DNA of 64,000 nucleotides from Chitinibacter fontanus (lineage in GTDB: Bacteria > Pseudomonadota > Gammaproteobacteria > Burkholderiales > Chitinibacteraceae): contig NZ_CP058952.1 in NCBI RefSeq assembly GCF_013423785.1, positions 1,116,001 to 1,180,000 on the forward strand, given 5' to 3'. The notes under the pieces were generated by a model. It was not told the origin of the DNA. It ran no database searches and saw nothing but the letters and a program-made list of their open reading frames with translations. This document shows, in pieces, positions 54,861 to 63,157 of this stretch (the stretch's first letter is position 1; the number at the start of each line of letters is the position of its first letter). Made by a program: the position numbers and the translations under genes.

Positions 54861-55547
54861 TTACTCACCATGACTAATCAGCATATATCCACGACCGTGG
54901 ATAGTTTGAATCGGGCTAGAGCCATCGGGCAGCGTAAGCGCTTTACGTAGCTGCGATAAGTGATAGCGCAACGCATCACTGCTATCTTGCTCACTCCCCC
55001 ATACCGCCCGCTCTAATTGCTCCCGGCTAAACAAGGTTTGCGGCTGGGCTAGTAAAGTTTGTAGCAACAGCACGGTTTTCGGCGCCAATTTCAGCGGTTT
55101 GCCTTGCCAAAACACTTCACCGGTTCGACTTTCAAACTCGATAAGCCCAAAACGTAAACGCGCTACGGCGGCAAAACCTTTGGCACGTCGTAGCTGGGCA
55201 TTAATCCGCATCTCCAGCTCTTTCAATGAAAACGGTTTGAGCATGTAATCATCGGCACCGGCGTCAAACCCTGCCTGTTTATCGTCCAGAGTATCGCGTG
55301 CAGTTAGAATAATCATCGGCAAGGTCAAACCCAGCACCTGCCGAATCTGTTGTGCCAGGTTCAATCCACCCATGCCGGGTAAACCCAAATCGAGCACAAT
55401 GAGATCAAACTTGCTGTGACTTAATAAATGTAAGGCTACCGCGGGGTTGGGTGCCGCATCGGGTGTAAAGCCTTTGGCTGTGAGGTAATCGTAAATATTG
55501 GCGCTGATCTGGGGGTCATCTTCAATGATCAGGATTCTGGCACTCAT
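54861..55547 (-). CDS. OmpR-family response regulator (PmrA-like)
   Basis: A 228-aa DNA-binding regulator. The receiver has ILIIEDDPQ, phospho-acceptor Asp in LIVLDLGLPGMGGLNL and Lys in DDYMLKPFSL; the C-terminal winged helix includes LAPKTVLLLQTLLAQPQTLF and ends IQTIHGRGYML. First gene of the regulator-kinase-PAP2-eptA run on the minus strand, so it probably autoregulates and controls lipid A modification. The gap upstream (55548-55655) holds element E3. Confidence 0.92.
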   Translation of the reverse strand: MSARILIIEDDPQISANIYDYLTAKGFTPDAAPNPAVALHLLSHSKFDLIVLDLGLPGMGGLNLAQQIRQVLGLTLPMIILTARDTLDDKQAGFDAGADDYMLKPFSLKELEMRINAQLRRAKGFAAVARLRFGLIEFESRTGEVFWQGKPLKLAPKTVLLLQTLLAQPQTLFSREQLERAVWGSEQDSSDALRYHLSQLRKALTLPDGSSPIQTIHGRGYMLISHGE

Positions 55548-55605
55548 GGTGGCTCCATCGTTTGGAGCAGTTTAAATGATTTCGGCCACAACGAAATACC
55601 CCAAC

Positions 55606-55654
55606 GGGCATATAGCCACAGCCATTTAAAATAAATACCTTTAGGAATATACCC
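55606..55654. repeat. Intergenic element with inverted ends, copy E3
   Basis: GGGCATAT (55606-55613) and ATATACCC (55647-55654) bracket AGCCATTTAAAATAAA, which matches E2 (26641-26657) at nearly every base. Between the response regulator and the HDOD gene. Confidence 0.5.
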
Positions 55655-55655
55655 A

Positions 55656-57023
55656 CTAGTGATGTACTTTCTCTGCCCACAATAGAGCCTCACTGCGGCA
55701 GCGTAAAATTTGCGCAGTGCTCATCCCCATTGAATCGCCCAAAGCTTGAATTAGCGTGCGGTCTTGTCGCTCCACCGCCAGAGCTAACTGCAAGTATGCA
55801 AAGTACGGGCCCGTACGTTCTAGCAATGCTAAACGCACAGGATCTGGCAAGGATAATGGTTGCAATGCTTGCGGCAAAGGCTGCTGTAGCAGAGCATCCA
55901 TTAATGATAAAGCGCCGGTTAGGAATAATTGAGAAGCCTGCTCTGGGCCCAACTTCTCTTGAGCCAGATTTTCCATCAAGCGGGCGCGCAATAAAGCGGC
56001 ATCCATAAAGTGCAGATCATTCACAGTATGGGTTTCTGCACTAAACAGGAGCAAACTTAACCAGCGATAAAGGCTATCGCGCCCCAGTACATTAATAATT
56101 TGCTCCGCACTACTCACCGGCTGGGATAAACCCAAAGCCGGTGAATTGACCATGCGTAATAATTTATAAAAAATCACCGGGTCGGACTTTAAAGCTTCGG
56201 CCAATGCATGCGTGCCGACTTCGCGCTGAATGCAATCGAGTAATAATAAAACCTGTGAACGTATTACCTGCGCCGAAGGCTGATTCCATTCTCCCCGCGA
56301 ACTGATGAATGTCCCCTGAAAATATGCGATTCGGTCACCGTACAGGGCTGAGTGCCAAACAGATTCAAACGCCTCGCGCGAATCGATTTGGCAGGCAATC
56401 AATTGCAATTGCCAGCGCTCTGTCACCCATTGCACCACATCAGCAGAGAATGTCCATTCCTCCTGTAAATCCAGCACCACAAAGTCGAGCGCTTCTGCCA
56501 ATTGACTCATGCCGGTGTTAATACACTCATGCGCCAATATGCCAAAGCGCAACCCTGCATGCTGCAAACGCCGCACTTGTTCGATAATCTCGGCCGCAAC
56601 ATCTTCTTCACCAAAGCGCAACACCAGTACACACTGAGCGGCGGGCAGAAATTGTAAATTGGGATCAAAAATATGGGCGGCCTCAAAATTAACCAAGGCG
56701 AAGCGGTGCCCCAGTAGGCGCGCCAGCGGCATGCCCACCAATTGGCTAACCAGAGCCTGATCGTACAAACGCCGCATTGCGTGCCCTAAGAAAATACGCC
56801 GGGTAATACTCTTTTTGAGCATAAACTCGTGGCCGACCACTTTTTCCTCGCGATTAACAATCGTTTCGCGGCACAAAATACTTTTTGCATCATGCGCGAC
56901 CAGATCAAATGGCTCAAAACCCTGATCATCACGCCGCGGCGATAAGGCGTTGAGCTGGGCAAAATCGTCCAACTCGGTATTGACGCTTTTCTCGGCAAAT
57001 AAACGCTGAATCAAATGACTCAT
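55656..57023 (-). CDS. EAL-like/HDOD-domain signalling protein
   Basis: A 455-aa cytoplasmic protein. Residues ~45-260 resemble an EAL domain without catalytic residues (CRETIVNREEKVVGHEFML where EAL would be, FVVLDLQEEWTFSADVVQWV), and residues ~265-400 form an HDOD domain (EALKSDPVIFYKLLRMVNSP, SSAEQIINVLGRDSLYRWLS). Related proteins (YuxH/CdgJ group) influence motility and biofilm through cyclic di-GMP networks without hydrolysing it. It is transcribed alone between the PmrA-like regulator and the chitinase genes. Confidence 0.87.
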   Translation of the reverse strand: MSHLIQRLFAEKSVNTELDDFAQLNALSPRRDDQGFEPFDLVAHDAKSILCRETIVNREEKVVGHEFMLKKSITRRIFLGHAMRRLYDQALVSQLVGMPLARLLGHRFALVNFEAAHIFDPNLQFLPAAQCVLVLRFGEEDVAAEIIEQVRRLQHAGLRFGILAHECINTGMSQLAEALDFVVLDLQEEWTFSADVVQWVTERWQLQLIACQIDSREAFESVWHSALYGDRIAYFQGTFISSRGEWNQPSAQVIRSQVLLLLDCIQREVGTHALAEALKSDPVIFYKLLRMVNSPALGLSQPVSSAEQIINVLGRDSLYRWLSLLLFSAETHTVNDLHFMDAALLRARLMENLAQEKLGPEQASQLFLTGALSLMDALLQQPLPQALQPLSLPDPVRLALLERTGPYFAYLQLALAVERQDRTLIQALGDSMGMSTAQILRCRSEALLWAEKVHH

Positions 57024-57102
57024 ACCCTGCCTCGATCAGAAGGAGGCTTAAAGTATAGTCAGCGAATCTTGGTGCAGCGCTGCCATTTATCTGCACGGCA
57101 GC

Positions 57103-57132
57103 AATAAAAAACTCGCCCCTTGGAGCGAGTTT
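57103..57132 (-). terminator. Rho-independent terminator of the double-GH18 chitinase gene
   Basis: AAACTCGC (57109-57116) pairs with GCGAGTTT (57125-57132); read on the minus strand it ends in a T-rich tract. Confidence 0.85.
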
Positions 57133-57155
57133 GATTTGGTTTTAGCTAGCTAAAA

Positions 57156-60100
57156 TTATTTAGCTACATTCGCCATCGCCTTCATTAAAGTAGCATTGCT
57201 ATCATCACCATCGAGCGACCAACTAAACATCCCTGCCAGCCCTTTGGTTTTCACGTAATCAATCTTAGTCTGGATCACTTCTGGTGTGTCATATGACCAG
57301 AAGGTAGAACCATCAAACTTCCAAGATTGTTTGGTGACTGGATGAGTGTAGATCGTGCCAGCTGCGTTTTTGATGACTTTAAAGTCTTCAATACCATTTT
57401 CGTAAGTGCCATGCGCCGGCGTGGTTGCGCCAGAATACAAGCCGTTATTAGCACCCGGGGCAACTGAGCTCCAACCGCGCCCATAGAATGGTACGCCAAC
57501 AACGATCTTATTGGCGGGGAAGCCACCGAGCTGCAGATTATTCACCGCATCGTCAATGTTGTAGTACGAAGCGACACCACGCTGACCTGTTTTTGGATCA
57601 AGGTAATTCGGGCTCTTCGGATCAACATAGAGATTAGAGTGGAAATCTGTTACTGCGGCTGGATTGGCGTGATTTTCGTACGCGGCATCCATATACGTCG
57701 TGCTGGTATATTCCCAGCCGCCATGGAAGTCATACGTCATCAGGTTGATCCAGTCGAGGTACTGGCTGTAATTACCAGGCTCGGTCATTTCGATCTTGTC
57801 TTTACCCGCTGACATTGCTGCAGTCAGGTAGTACTTCTTATTGCCATTGGCCGCGCTCAGTGCATTCAATTGATTGCGGAATTCTGCCATCAGCAAAGTG
57901 AAGTTCTGTTTATCGTCTGGCGATACGGTGTTGTACGGCTGACCGACTACGCCCGGGAATTCCCAGTCGATATCCACGCCATCAAATACGCCCGCCAGCG
58001 AGCCTGGGCCACCACGTCCGCTGTATGAAGGCAGATTGCCTTTGATGTAGATGTCCAAACACGAAGATACCAGCTGTTTACGCAAGGCATCGGTGGCTGC
58101 CGCTTTAGAGAACCACTTCGACCAAGTCCAACCGCCCAAAGAGATGAACACTTTGATGTTAGGGAATTTCGCTTTTAGATCTTTGAGCTCATGGAAGTTA
58201 CCCGCCAACGGAGTTTCCCAAGTAATCACATTACTTGGATTAACTTGACGGCTAGGTGGACGACCATAGTCTGCCCAAGCATCACCACCAGTACCTGCAT
58301 CCGGTGCGTTCGGATTAGTCGCGCCCTGCTCTAGCTTGTCGATCCCTGCGCCACATTCATATCCACCATTTTTCTGATAAATATTGCCAAACGCATAGTT
58401 CAGGAAAGTCATTTTGGCGGCTGAGCCATTATTTACAAAGTCAACCACTTCAAACGCACGACCGTACACGCCCCATTGTGCGAAGTATGATCCGACTTGT
58501 TTCGCAGTCGGGGCTGGCACTGGACCACCTGGAATTGTTGGCGCAGGAGTTGGTGTCACTACTGGGCCCGTGCTTGGCGTAGGCGTAACCACTGGACCGG
58601 TGCTTGGTGTCGGGGTCACTACTGGCGCTGGAGTTGGCGTTACATTCACGCCGCAGCTGCCGCCAGCTTTCCACAGCGTGGGTGTTGAAGCTGGATTCCA
58701 GTTCGCACCAACATATGCAGTGTGGGCAACCAGCGCGGTGTAGCTATTCCCTGCGTAGCTAACCACATCGCCCGCTTTATAGTTAGTACCCTCAGCCCAC
58801 ATGCCACAGCTATTGGGGGCCGTCGTAGGCGCAACGGTGACAACTGGCGTGGCAGTCGGTGTGGCCGTAGGCTTAGTGGTCGGTGCAGTTGTTGGCACGG
58901 CAGTCACAACAGGAGTCGCTGTTGGTGTCGCAGTCGGCGCAGCTGTCACCACCGGAGTGCTCGTTGGTTTTGGTGTAGCTGTCGGAGCACTAGTCACTAC
59001 TGGCGTTGCTGTTGCTGCAGCACTCACTACTTTCCATGGCCCCCATTCTGCGGCCCCTGGGATATCGCCCTGAGTCCACCATTTGGCTTCATAAGTGACG
59101 CCGTTGTAAACCACGCGCTGGCCGCCGGTATAAGCTATCGACGAATTCCACGCGCCTGCGCCACCAGTAACTGGTGTTGCTGTCGGTTGTGGCGTCACCA
59201 GTGGCGGAGCCGTTGGATCAACAATAGGCGTTGTCGTGGGTTTTGGGGTAGGCGCCGGAGAAGTCGTCGGCGTTACGGCTCCACTCTGTGCTGCTTTAAA
59301 GATATTCCAGAAATCAAAATTCGCTTTGCTGGCGCCATTGCTGGTGTTATCACGATGGAACGACCACCATGCGATCAGGCCCAGACCTTGGGTTTTGGCG
59401 AAATTGGTCAAAATTTGCGCATCAGCCAAGCCAAACACTTCAGACTGCACATCGTTCACGCCCAACATTGGGGTTACGCCGACTTTGGCCCAAATTTGCG
59501 CATCGCTCAAGCCGGGGAATAAAGGCTTGATCTGAGCAAAGGTGCTTTGTGCGGCTTGCACGGCCAAATCGCCCATTTTCTTGCCTGATGACGCCGACGC
59601 ACCGTAGTCCATCGCCATCACATTGACCATATCCACCCGCACGCCGGCGTTAATTGCCGATTTCACTGCGTTTACGCCTTCAGTAGTCAAGCCTGTTGGC
59701 ATCACTGGCAAGGTGAATGACACATACAAATCAGGGTATTTGGCTTGCAGTTGCTTGATCGCTGCCGAGCGCGTGCTGTTGTACGCCGCATTGCTGAGCG
59801 AGCCGCCTTCAACGTCAAAATCCAGCGCCTTAATCCCATGCGTCTGAATCATGCCGTCAATGAGGTTGACCATCGCATCAACAGAGCAGACCGACTCAAG
59901 ATAGGTGCCCGATGCACCGCCAAACGATGCGATGACCCGACCACCAGCTTGGCGGAAGGTCGCGATGTCGGACTTCATACCCCCATTAAGTATATCCGTA
60001 CCAGATCCATCATTACTAATCGCGCAGCTATTACCCTTGGCAATTGTAAAAGCCAAGGTCACTGAATTAAGACCCAATTGTTGACGGGCTTGTGTTAGCG

Positions 60101-60236
60101 AGAGGTTATTGCCCGCATACCACATCTCATAATACGGGGCGACATCGGTTGCGGAAGCCACACCAGCAGCCAGCATTAGCGAGGCACTGAGTGCACTCAA
60201 TCCGAAAGGTACATTTCGACTCATCCAAGAGTTCAT
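57156..60236 (-). CDS. Secreted chitinase with two GH18 domains and two chitin-binding modules
   Basis: A 1026-aa exported enzyme. After a signal peptide (LSASLMLAAGVASA) come a first GH18 domain (~30-320) with the catalytic DxDxE in ALDFDVEGG; a CBM5/12-like module (~362-405, AWNSSIAYTGGQRVVYNG, AKWWTQG); a Thr/Pro linker; a second CBM (~477-525, VVSYAGNSYTALVAHTAYVG, NWNPASTPTLW); a linker of ten-residue TPTPSTGPVV repeats; and a second GH18 domain (~580-1026) with FDGVDIDWEFPG. The two catalytic domains belong to different GH18 subgroups, so one may attack chain ends and the other internal bonds. Glu is the acid/base in both. It precedes the terminator at 57103. Confidence 0.92.
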   Translation of the reverse strand: MNSWMSRNVPFGLSALSASLMLAAGVASATDVAPYYEMWYAGNNLSLTQARQQLGLNSVTLAFTIAKGNSCAISNDGSGTDILNGGMKSDIATFRQAGGRVIASFGGASGTYLESVCSVDAMVNLIDGMIQTHGIKALDFDVEGGSLSNAAYNSTRSAAIKQLQAKYPDLYVSFTLPVMPTGLTTEGVNAVKSAINAGVRVDMVNVMAMDYGASASSGKKMGDLAVQAAQSTFAQIKPLFPGLSDAQIWAKVGVTPMLGVNDVQSEVFGLADAQILTNFAKTQGLGLIAWWSFHRDNTSNGASKANFDFWNIFKAAQSGAVTPTTSPAPTPKPTTTPIVDPTAPPLVTPQPTATPVTGGAGAWNSSIAYTGGQRVVYNGVTYEAKWWTQGDIPGAAEWGPWKVVSAAATATPVVTSAPTATPKPTSTPVVTAAPTATPTATPVVTAVPTTAPTTKPTATPTATPVVTVAPTTAPNSCGMWAEGTNYKAGDVVSYAGNSYTALVAHTAYVGANWNPASTPTLWKAGGSCGVNVTPTPAPVVTPTPSTGPVVTPTPSTGPVVTPTPAPTIPGGPVPAPTAKQVGSYFAQWGVYGRAFEVVDFVNNGSAAKMTFLNYAFGNIYQKNGGYECGAGIDKLEQGATNPNAPDAGTGGDAWADYGRPPSRQVNPSNVITWETPLAGNFHELKDLKAKFPNIKVFISLGGWTWSKWFSKAAATDALRKQLVSSCLDIYIKGNLPSYSGRGGPGSLAGVFDGVDIDWEFPGVVGQPYNTVSPDDKQNFTLLMAEFRNQLNALSAANGNKKYYLTAAMSAGKDKIEMTEPGNYSQYLDWINLMTYDFHGGWEYTSTTYMDAAYENHANPAAVTDFHSNLYVDPKSPNYLDPKTGQRGVASYYNIDDAVNNLQLGGFPANKIVVGVPFYGRGWSSVAPGANNGLYSGATTPAHGTYENGIEDFKVIKNAAGTIYTHPVTKQSWKFDGSTFWSYDTPEVIQTKIDYVKTKGLAGMFSWSLDGDDSNATLMKAMANVAK

Positions 60237-60338
60237 TTGTCTCTACTCCATTCATTTTATTGATTTATGCAGTTAGCCTTGCGGCCCGTTTTGCACACAT
60301 CAGGGCTTTTGCCCTACCCCGCCTCTAACGGGCGGGTA

Positions 60339-60366
60339 TAAAAAAAGCCCCTCCGAAGAGGGGCTT
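60339..60366 (-). terminator. Rho-independent terminator of the second chitinase gene
   Basis: AGCCCCTC (60346-60353) with GAGGGGCT (60358-60365), CGAA loop, and seven T on the minus strand. A GC-rich hairpin just beyond it (60317-60336, CCCGCC/GGCGGG) may act as a second block before the next gene. Confidence 0.92.
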
Positions 60367-60378
60367 GATTTGGAACAA

Positions 60379-62367
60379 TTACTGAGCAACTTTGCCCATT
60401 TGTTTCATCAGTGTTGCTTGGCTGTCATCACCATCCAGAGACCAGCTGAACATACCGCCCAAGCCTTTCGCTTTAGCGTAGTCGATCTTAGTTTGGATTA
60501 CTTCTGGTGTATCGTAAGACCAGAAATTAGAGCCATCAAATTTCCAAGACTGTTTAGTTACTGGGTGAACAAACACGTTACCAGCAGCATTTTTCAGCAC
60601 TTTGTAGTCTTCGATACCCGCTTCGTAAGTACCACGAGCCGCTTGAGTTGCTTTTTGGTACAGACCGTTGTTCGCGTTAGTCACGCCAGTCCAACCACGG
60701 CCGTAGAACGGAATACCAACCACCAGTTTCTTCGGATTCACACCACCGTTCAACAACAGAGTCGTTGCATCATCGATGTTGTAGTAAGAAGTCAGGCTAC
60801 GTTTGCTTGGATCTTTTGGATCTAGGTAATTGGCGCTGGCTGGGTCAGCATACAGATGCGACTGGAAGTCAGTAGGACCTTGTGCAGCCCAACCGCCGTT
60901 GAAGTCGTAAGTCATCATGTTGATCCAGTCGAGGTAACGGCTGTATTCACGTGGCTCAGTTTGTTCGATCTTATCTTTACCCACACCGATCGCAACAGTC
61001 AGCAGATATTTCTTCTGATTTGCGGCAGCCAACTCATCCAATTGTTTGCGGAACTCAGCCAACAACAATGTGAAGTTTTGTTTATCGGCAGTCGATACAT
61101 TGTTGTATGGCTGGCCGATTACACCTGGGAATTCCCAATCGATATCAATACCGTCAAAGATATTAGCAGCAGAACCTACGCCACCACGGCCATCAACCAC
61201 TGGCAAGTTACCTTTGATGTAGATGTCGATACAAGATTTAACCAGCTGTTTGCGCAGACCATCAGTTGCAGCGGCTTTAGAGAACCACTTAGACCAAGTC
61301 CAGCCACCCAGAGAGATGAACAGTTTGGTATTTGGATACTTAGCTTTGTACGCTTTCAATTCGCGGAAGTTACCAGCCAATGGGTCATCCCACTTGATGG
61401 TATCTGAAGGATCAACGCGACGTTTAGCAGTCAAGCCAAAGTCAGCCCATGCATCGCCACCAGTTCCCGCGCCGGCTGCGTTCGCATCAGTTGCACCTGG
61501 TTCCAGTTTGTTAACGATACCGCACTCGTAACCACCGTTTTTCTCGTAGATGTTACCAAACGCGTAGTTAATGAATGTCAGGTGGGCAGCAGAACCATTA
61601 GTGATAATGTCTGCAACTTGGAAGTCGCGACCATACACGCCCCACTGAGTGAAGTAAGAACCCACTTGTGCTTTAGTTGGCGCTGGTACTTCTTGGCCTG
61701 GAGCTAGAGTAGCCAATGGTGTTGGTGTTGGAGCTTGTGTTGGTGCAACAGTTGGTGCCACGGTTGGCGCAGGAGTCATACCTACTGGCGTAGCTGTTGG
61801 AGTTACTGCAGGAGTCGCAGTCACTACAGGACCACAGTCGCCTTCCAGTTTCCATGGGCCCCATTGGTCTGTCGCAGATGGTGCTTGACCTTGTGTCCAC
61901 CATTTAGCTGAATATTTTTTGCCATCGTATGCAACTGTAGCGCCGCCATTGTAGGCAGTTGCTGAGTTCCATGCTGCCACATTGCCGCAACCAGTAGCTG
62001 GCGCGTTAGTCACTACAGGAGCAGCGGTAGGAGTAGCTGTCACTACTGGAGCGCTAGTTGGAGTTACTACGGGGGCAGTCGTTGGTTTTGGTGTTGCAGT
62101 GACTACAGGCGCAGTTGTTGGCGCGGTAGTTGGTGTTGCGGTACCAACTGCAGTCCACAGTGTTGGCGTTGAAGCAGGGTTCCAGTTAGCGCCTACATAT
62201 GCAGTGTGTGTTACCAATGCTTTGTAGTCTTGACCAGCGTAAGACACAACAGCGCCAGCATTGTATGTAGTACCTTCTTTCCACGCATCCGCTGCGTACG
62301 AGAAGCTAGCTACGGCCATCAATGCAGCAGGGATTGCAGCTACAGCAAAACGATTAAAGTGCGACAT
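60379..62367 (-). CDS. Secreted GH18 chitinase with two chitin-binding modules
   Basis: A 662-aa exported chitinase: signal peptide (AAIPAALMAVASFSYAA); CBM5/12-like module (~27-75, WKEGTTYNAGAVVSYAGQDY, NWNPASTPTLW); Thr/Pro linker; second CBM (~126-185, AWNSATAYNGGATVAYDG, AKWWTQG); second linker; and a GH18 domain (~237-662) with FDGIDIDWEFPG, of the type seen in Streptomyces ChiC-related and Bacillus ChiA1-related enzymes. The start MSHFNRF at 62367 follows GGAG; the longer frame from 62385 is unlikely. Its GH18 domain is close to the second one of the preceding paralogue, but the two CBMs stand in the opposite order. Confidence 0.93.
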   Translation of the reverse strand: MSHFNRFAVAAIPAALMAVASFSYAADAWKEGTTYNAGAVVSYAGQDYKALVTHTAYVGANWNPASTPTLWTAVGTATPTTAPTTAPVVTATPKPTTAPVVTPTSAPVVTATPTAAPVVTNAPATGCGNVAAWNSATAYNGGATVAYDGKKYSAKWWTQGQAPSATDQWGPWKLEGDCGPVVTATPAVTPTATPVGMTPAPTVAPTVAPTQAPTPTPLATLAPGQEVPAPTKAQVGSYFTQWGVYGRDFQVADIITNGSAAHLTFINYAFGNIYEKNGGYECGIVNKLEPGATDANAAGAGTGGDAWADFGLTAKRRVDPSDTIKWDDPLAGNFRELKAYKAKYPNTKLFISLGGWTWSKWFSKAAATDGLRKQLVKSCIDIYIKGNLPVVDGRGGVGSAANIFDGIDIDWEFPGVIGQPYNNVSTADKQNFTLLLAEFRKQLDELAAANQKKYLLTVAIGVGKDKIEQTEPREYSRYLDWINMMTYDFNGGWAAQGPTDFQSHLYADPASANYLDPKDPSKRSLTSYYNIDDATTLLLNGGVNPKKLVVGIPFYGRGWTGVTNANNGLYQKATQAARGTYEAGIEDYKVLKNAAGNVFVHPVTKQSWKFDGSNFWSYDTPEVIQTKIDYAKAKGLGGMFSWSLDGDDSQATLMKQMGKVAQ

Positions 62368-62625
62368 AAGGGTCTCCATCCTCATTTATTTTGGCATCAC
62401 TCGCGCAATGCAACTGGTACTAACCAGACCATCCAGCTCGTCAGTTTTATGAAAGAATAAACTGTTTTGAGCCTTCAATCTTCGCCGCTCAAACCATACT
62501 GAGCTGCGTTGGTGTCTATTTATCTCCAAAGAAAAATCCTTGTCAACACCCTTTTTTTATAAAAAAACTAGCTTGCTACAGAAAGAAATACAGCAAGGTA
62601 AAAATACTACTAACTACATTATTTT

Positions 62626-62642
62626 TGCAATATTGCATCGCA
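62626..62642. promoter_or_regulatory. Candidate operator, copy 1 (TTGCAATATTGCATCGCA)
   Basis: A TTTGCAATATTGCATCGCA stretch containing a perfect palindrome TGCAATATTGCA. The 15-base sequence CAATATTGCATCGCA recurs with one change 65 bases away. Located about 260 bases upstream of the 62367 chitinase start. Confidence 0.35.
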
Positions 62643-62692
62643 CAACAAATACAGAATAAAACTAAAATTTCCTCATTTTTGCTTCAATTAAA

Positions 62693-62707
62693 CAATATTG
62701 CAACGCA
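62693..62707. promoter_or_regulatory. Candidate operator, copy 2 (CAATATTGCAACGCA)
   Basis: Direct repeat of the site at 62628-62642 with one mismatch (A for T). The two copies are spaced 65 bases, close to six helical turns, so one regulator could bind both on the same face. Confidence 0.35.
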
Positions 62708-62744
62708 ACATTAGAAAATGTTCATGTAGGTTTTTTAAATTAGT

Positions 62745-62773
62745 TATGTAGTTAACGCCATTAAAACTACATA
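62745..62773. repeat. Inverted repeat in chitinase gap
   Basis: TATGTAGTT (62745-62753) and AACTACATA (62765-62773) with an 11-base spacer, followed by CTTTTTTT. Could be an operator or a weak plus-strand terminator; ACTACAT also occurs at 62613-62619. Confidence 0.35.
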
Positions 62774-63104
62774 CTTTTTTTACTTTTTTGCCCTGCACTA
62801 TGGCGTACATCACACTAAACGCCGCGCCAGATGCTTTCAAAAAAATTACTTAATAAAACACAAAAAGTCAGCTTGGTAAACTTACCTTCCAGTCCTGCAT
62901 ATATTCGAAATCAATTATATTCGTCAGAAAGTGGTATTAGCCAATGCCACATAAAGATTCCACCCCGCACCACTGAAATGAGTCTGATTAGAACTAGCAC
63001 TCCTTCAACGCAATCACACAGTCAATTGCTATCAATCTTGGCAGCCTGCTGAACCCATTTTGCTGATTCTGATCTGTAGACAGCCTGCAGCATGGCTTAG
63101 CAAA

Positions 63105-63131
63105 TAAAAAAGGCGCGTCCGAAGACGCGCC
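63105..63131 (-). terminator. Rho-independent terminator of the partial chitinase gene
   Basis: GGCGCGTC (63112-63119) with GACGCGCC (63124-63131), CGAA loop, and six T on the minus strand. Confidence 0.93.
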
Positions 63132-63157
63132 CTGTGGAACTACACAGCTAGTTCAGA

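Larger units (their letters stand above)
62386..63105. other. AT-rich regulatory gap between two chitinase genes
   Basis: About 720 bases with no convincing gene; a 73-codon frame at 62831-63052 has no ribosome site and no recognisable features. It holds poly-T runs, a repeated palindromic motif near 62626 and 62693, and an inverted repeat near 62745-62773. It lies upstream of the 62367 chitinase gene and downstream of the partial third one. Confidence 0.6.

Noticed and set aside
62831..63052. Small plus-strand protein in the chitinase gap
   Set aside because: No ribosome site, no recognisable domain and low-complexity composition; probably chance.
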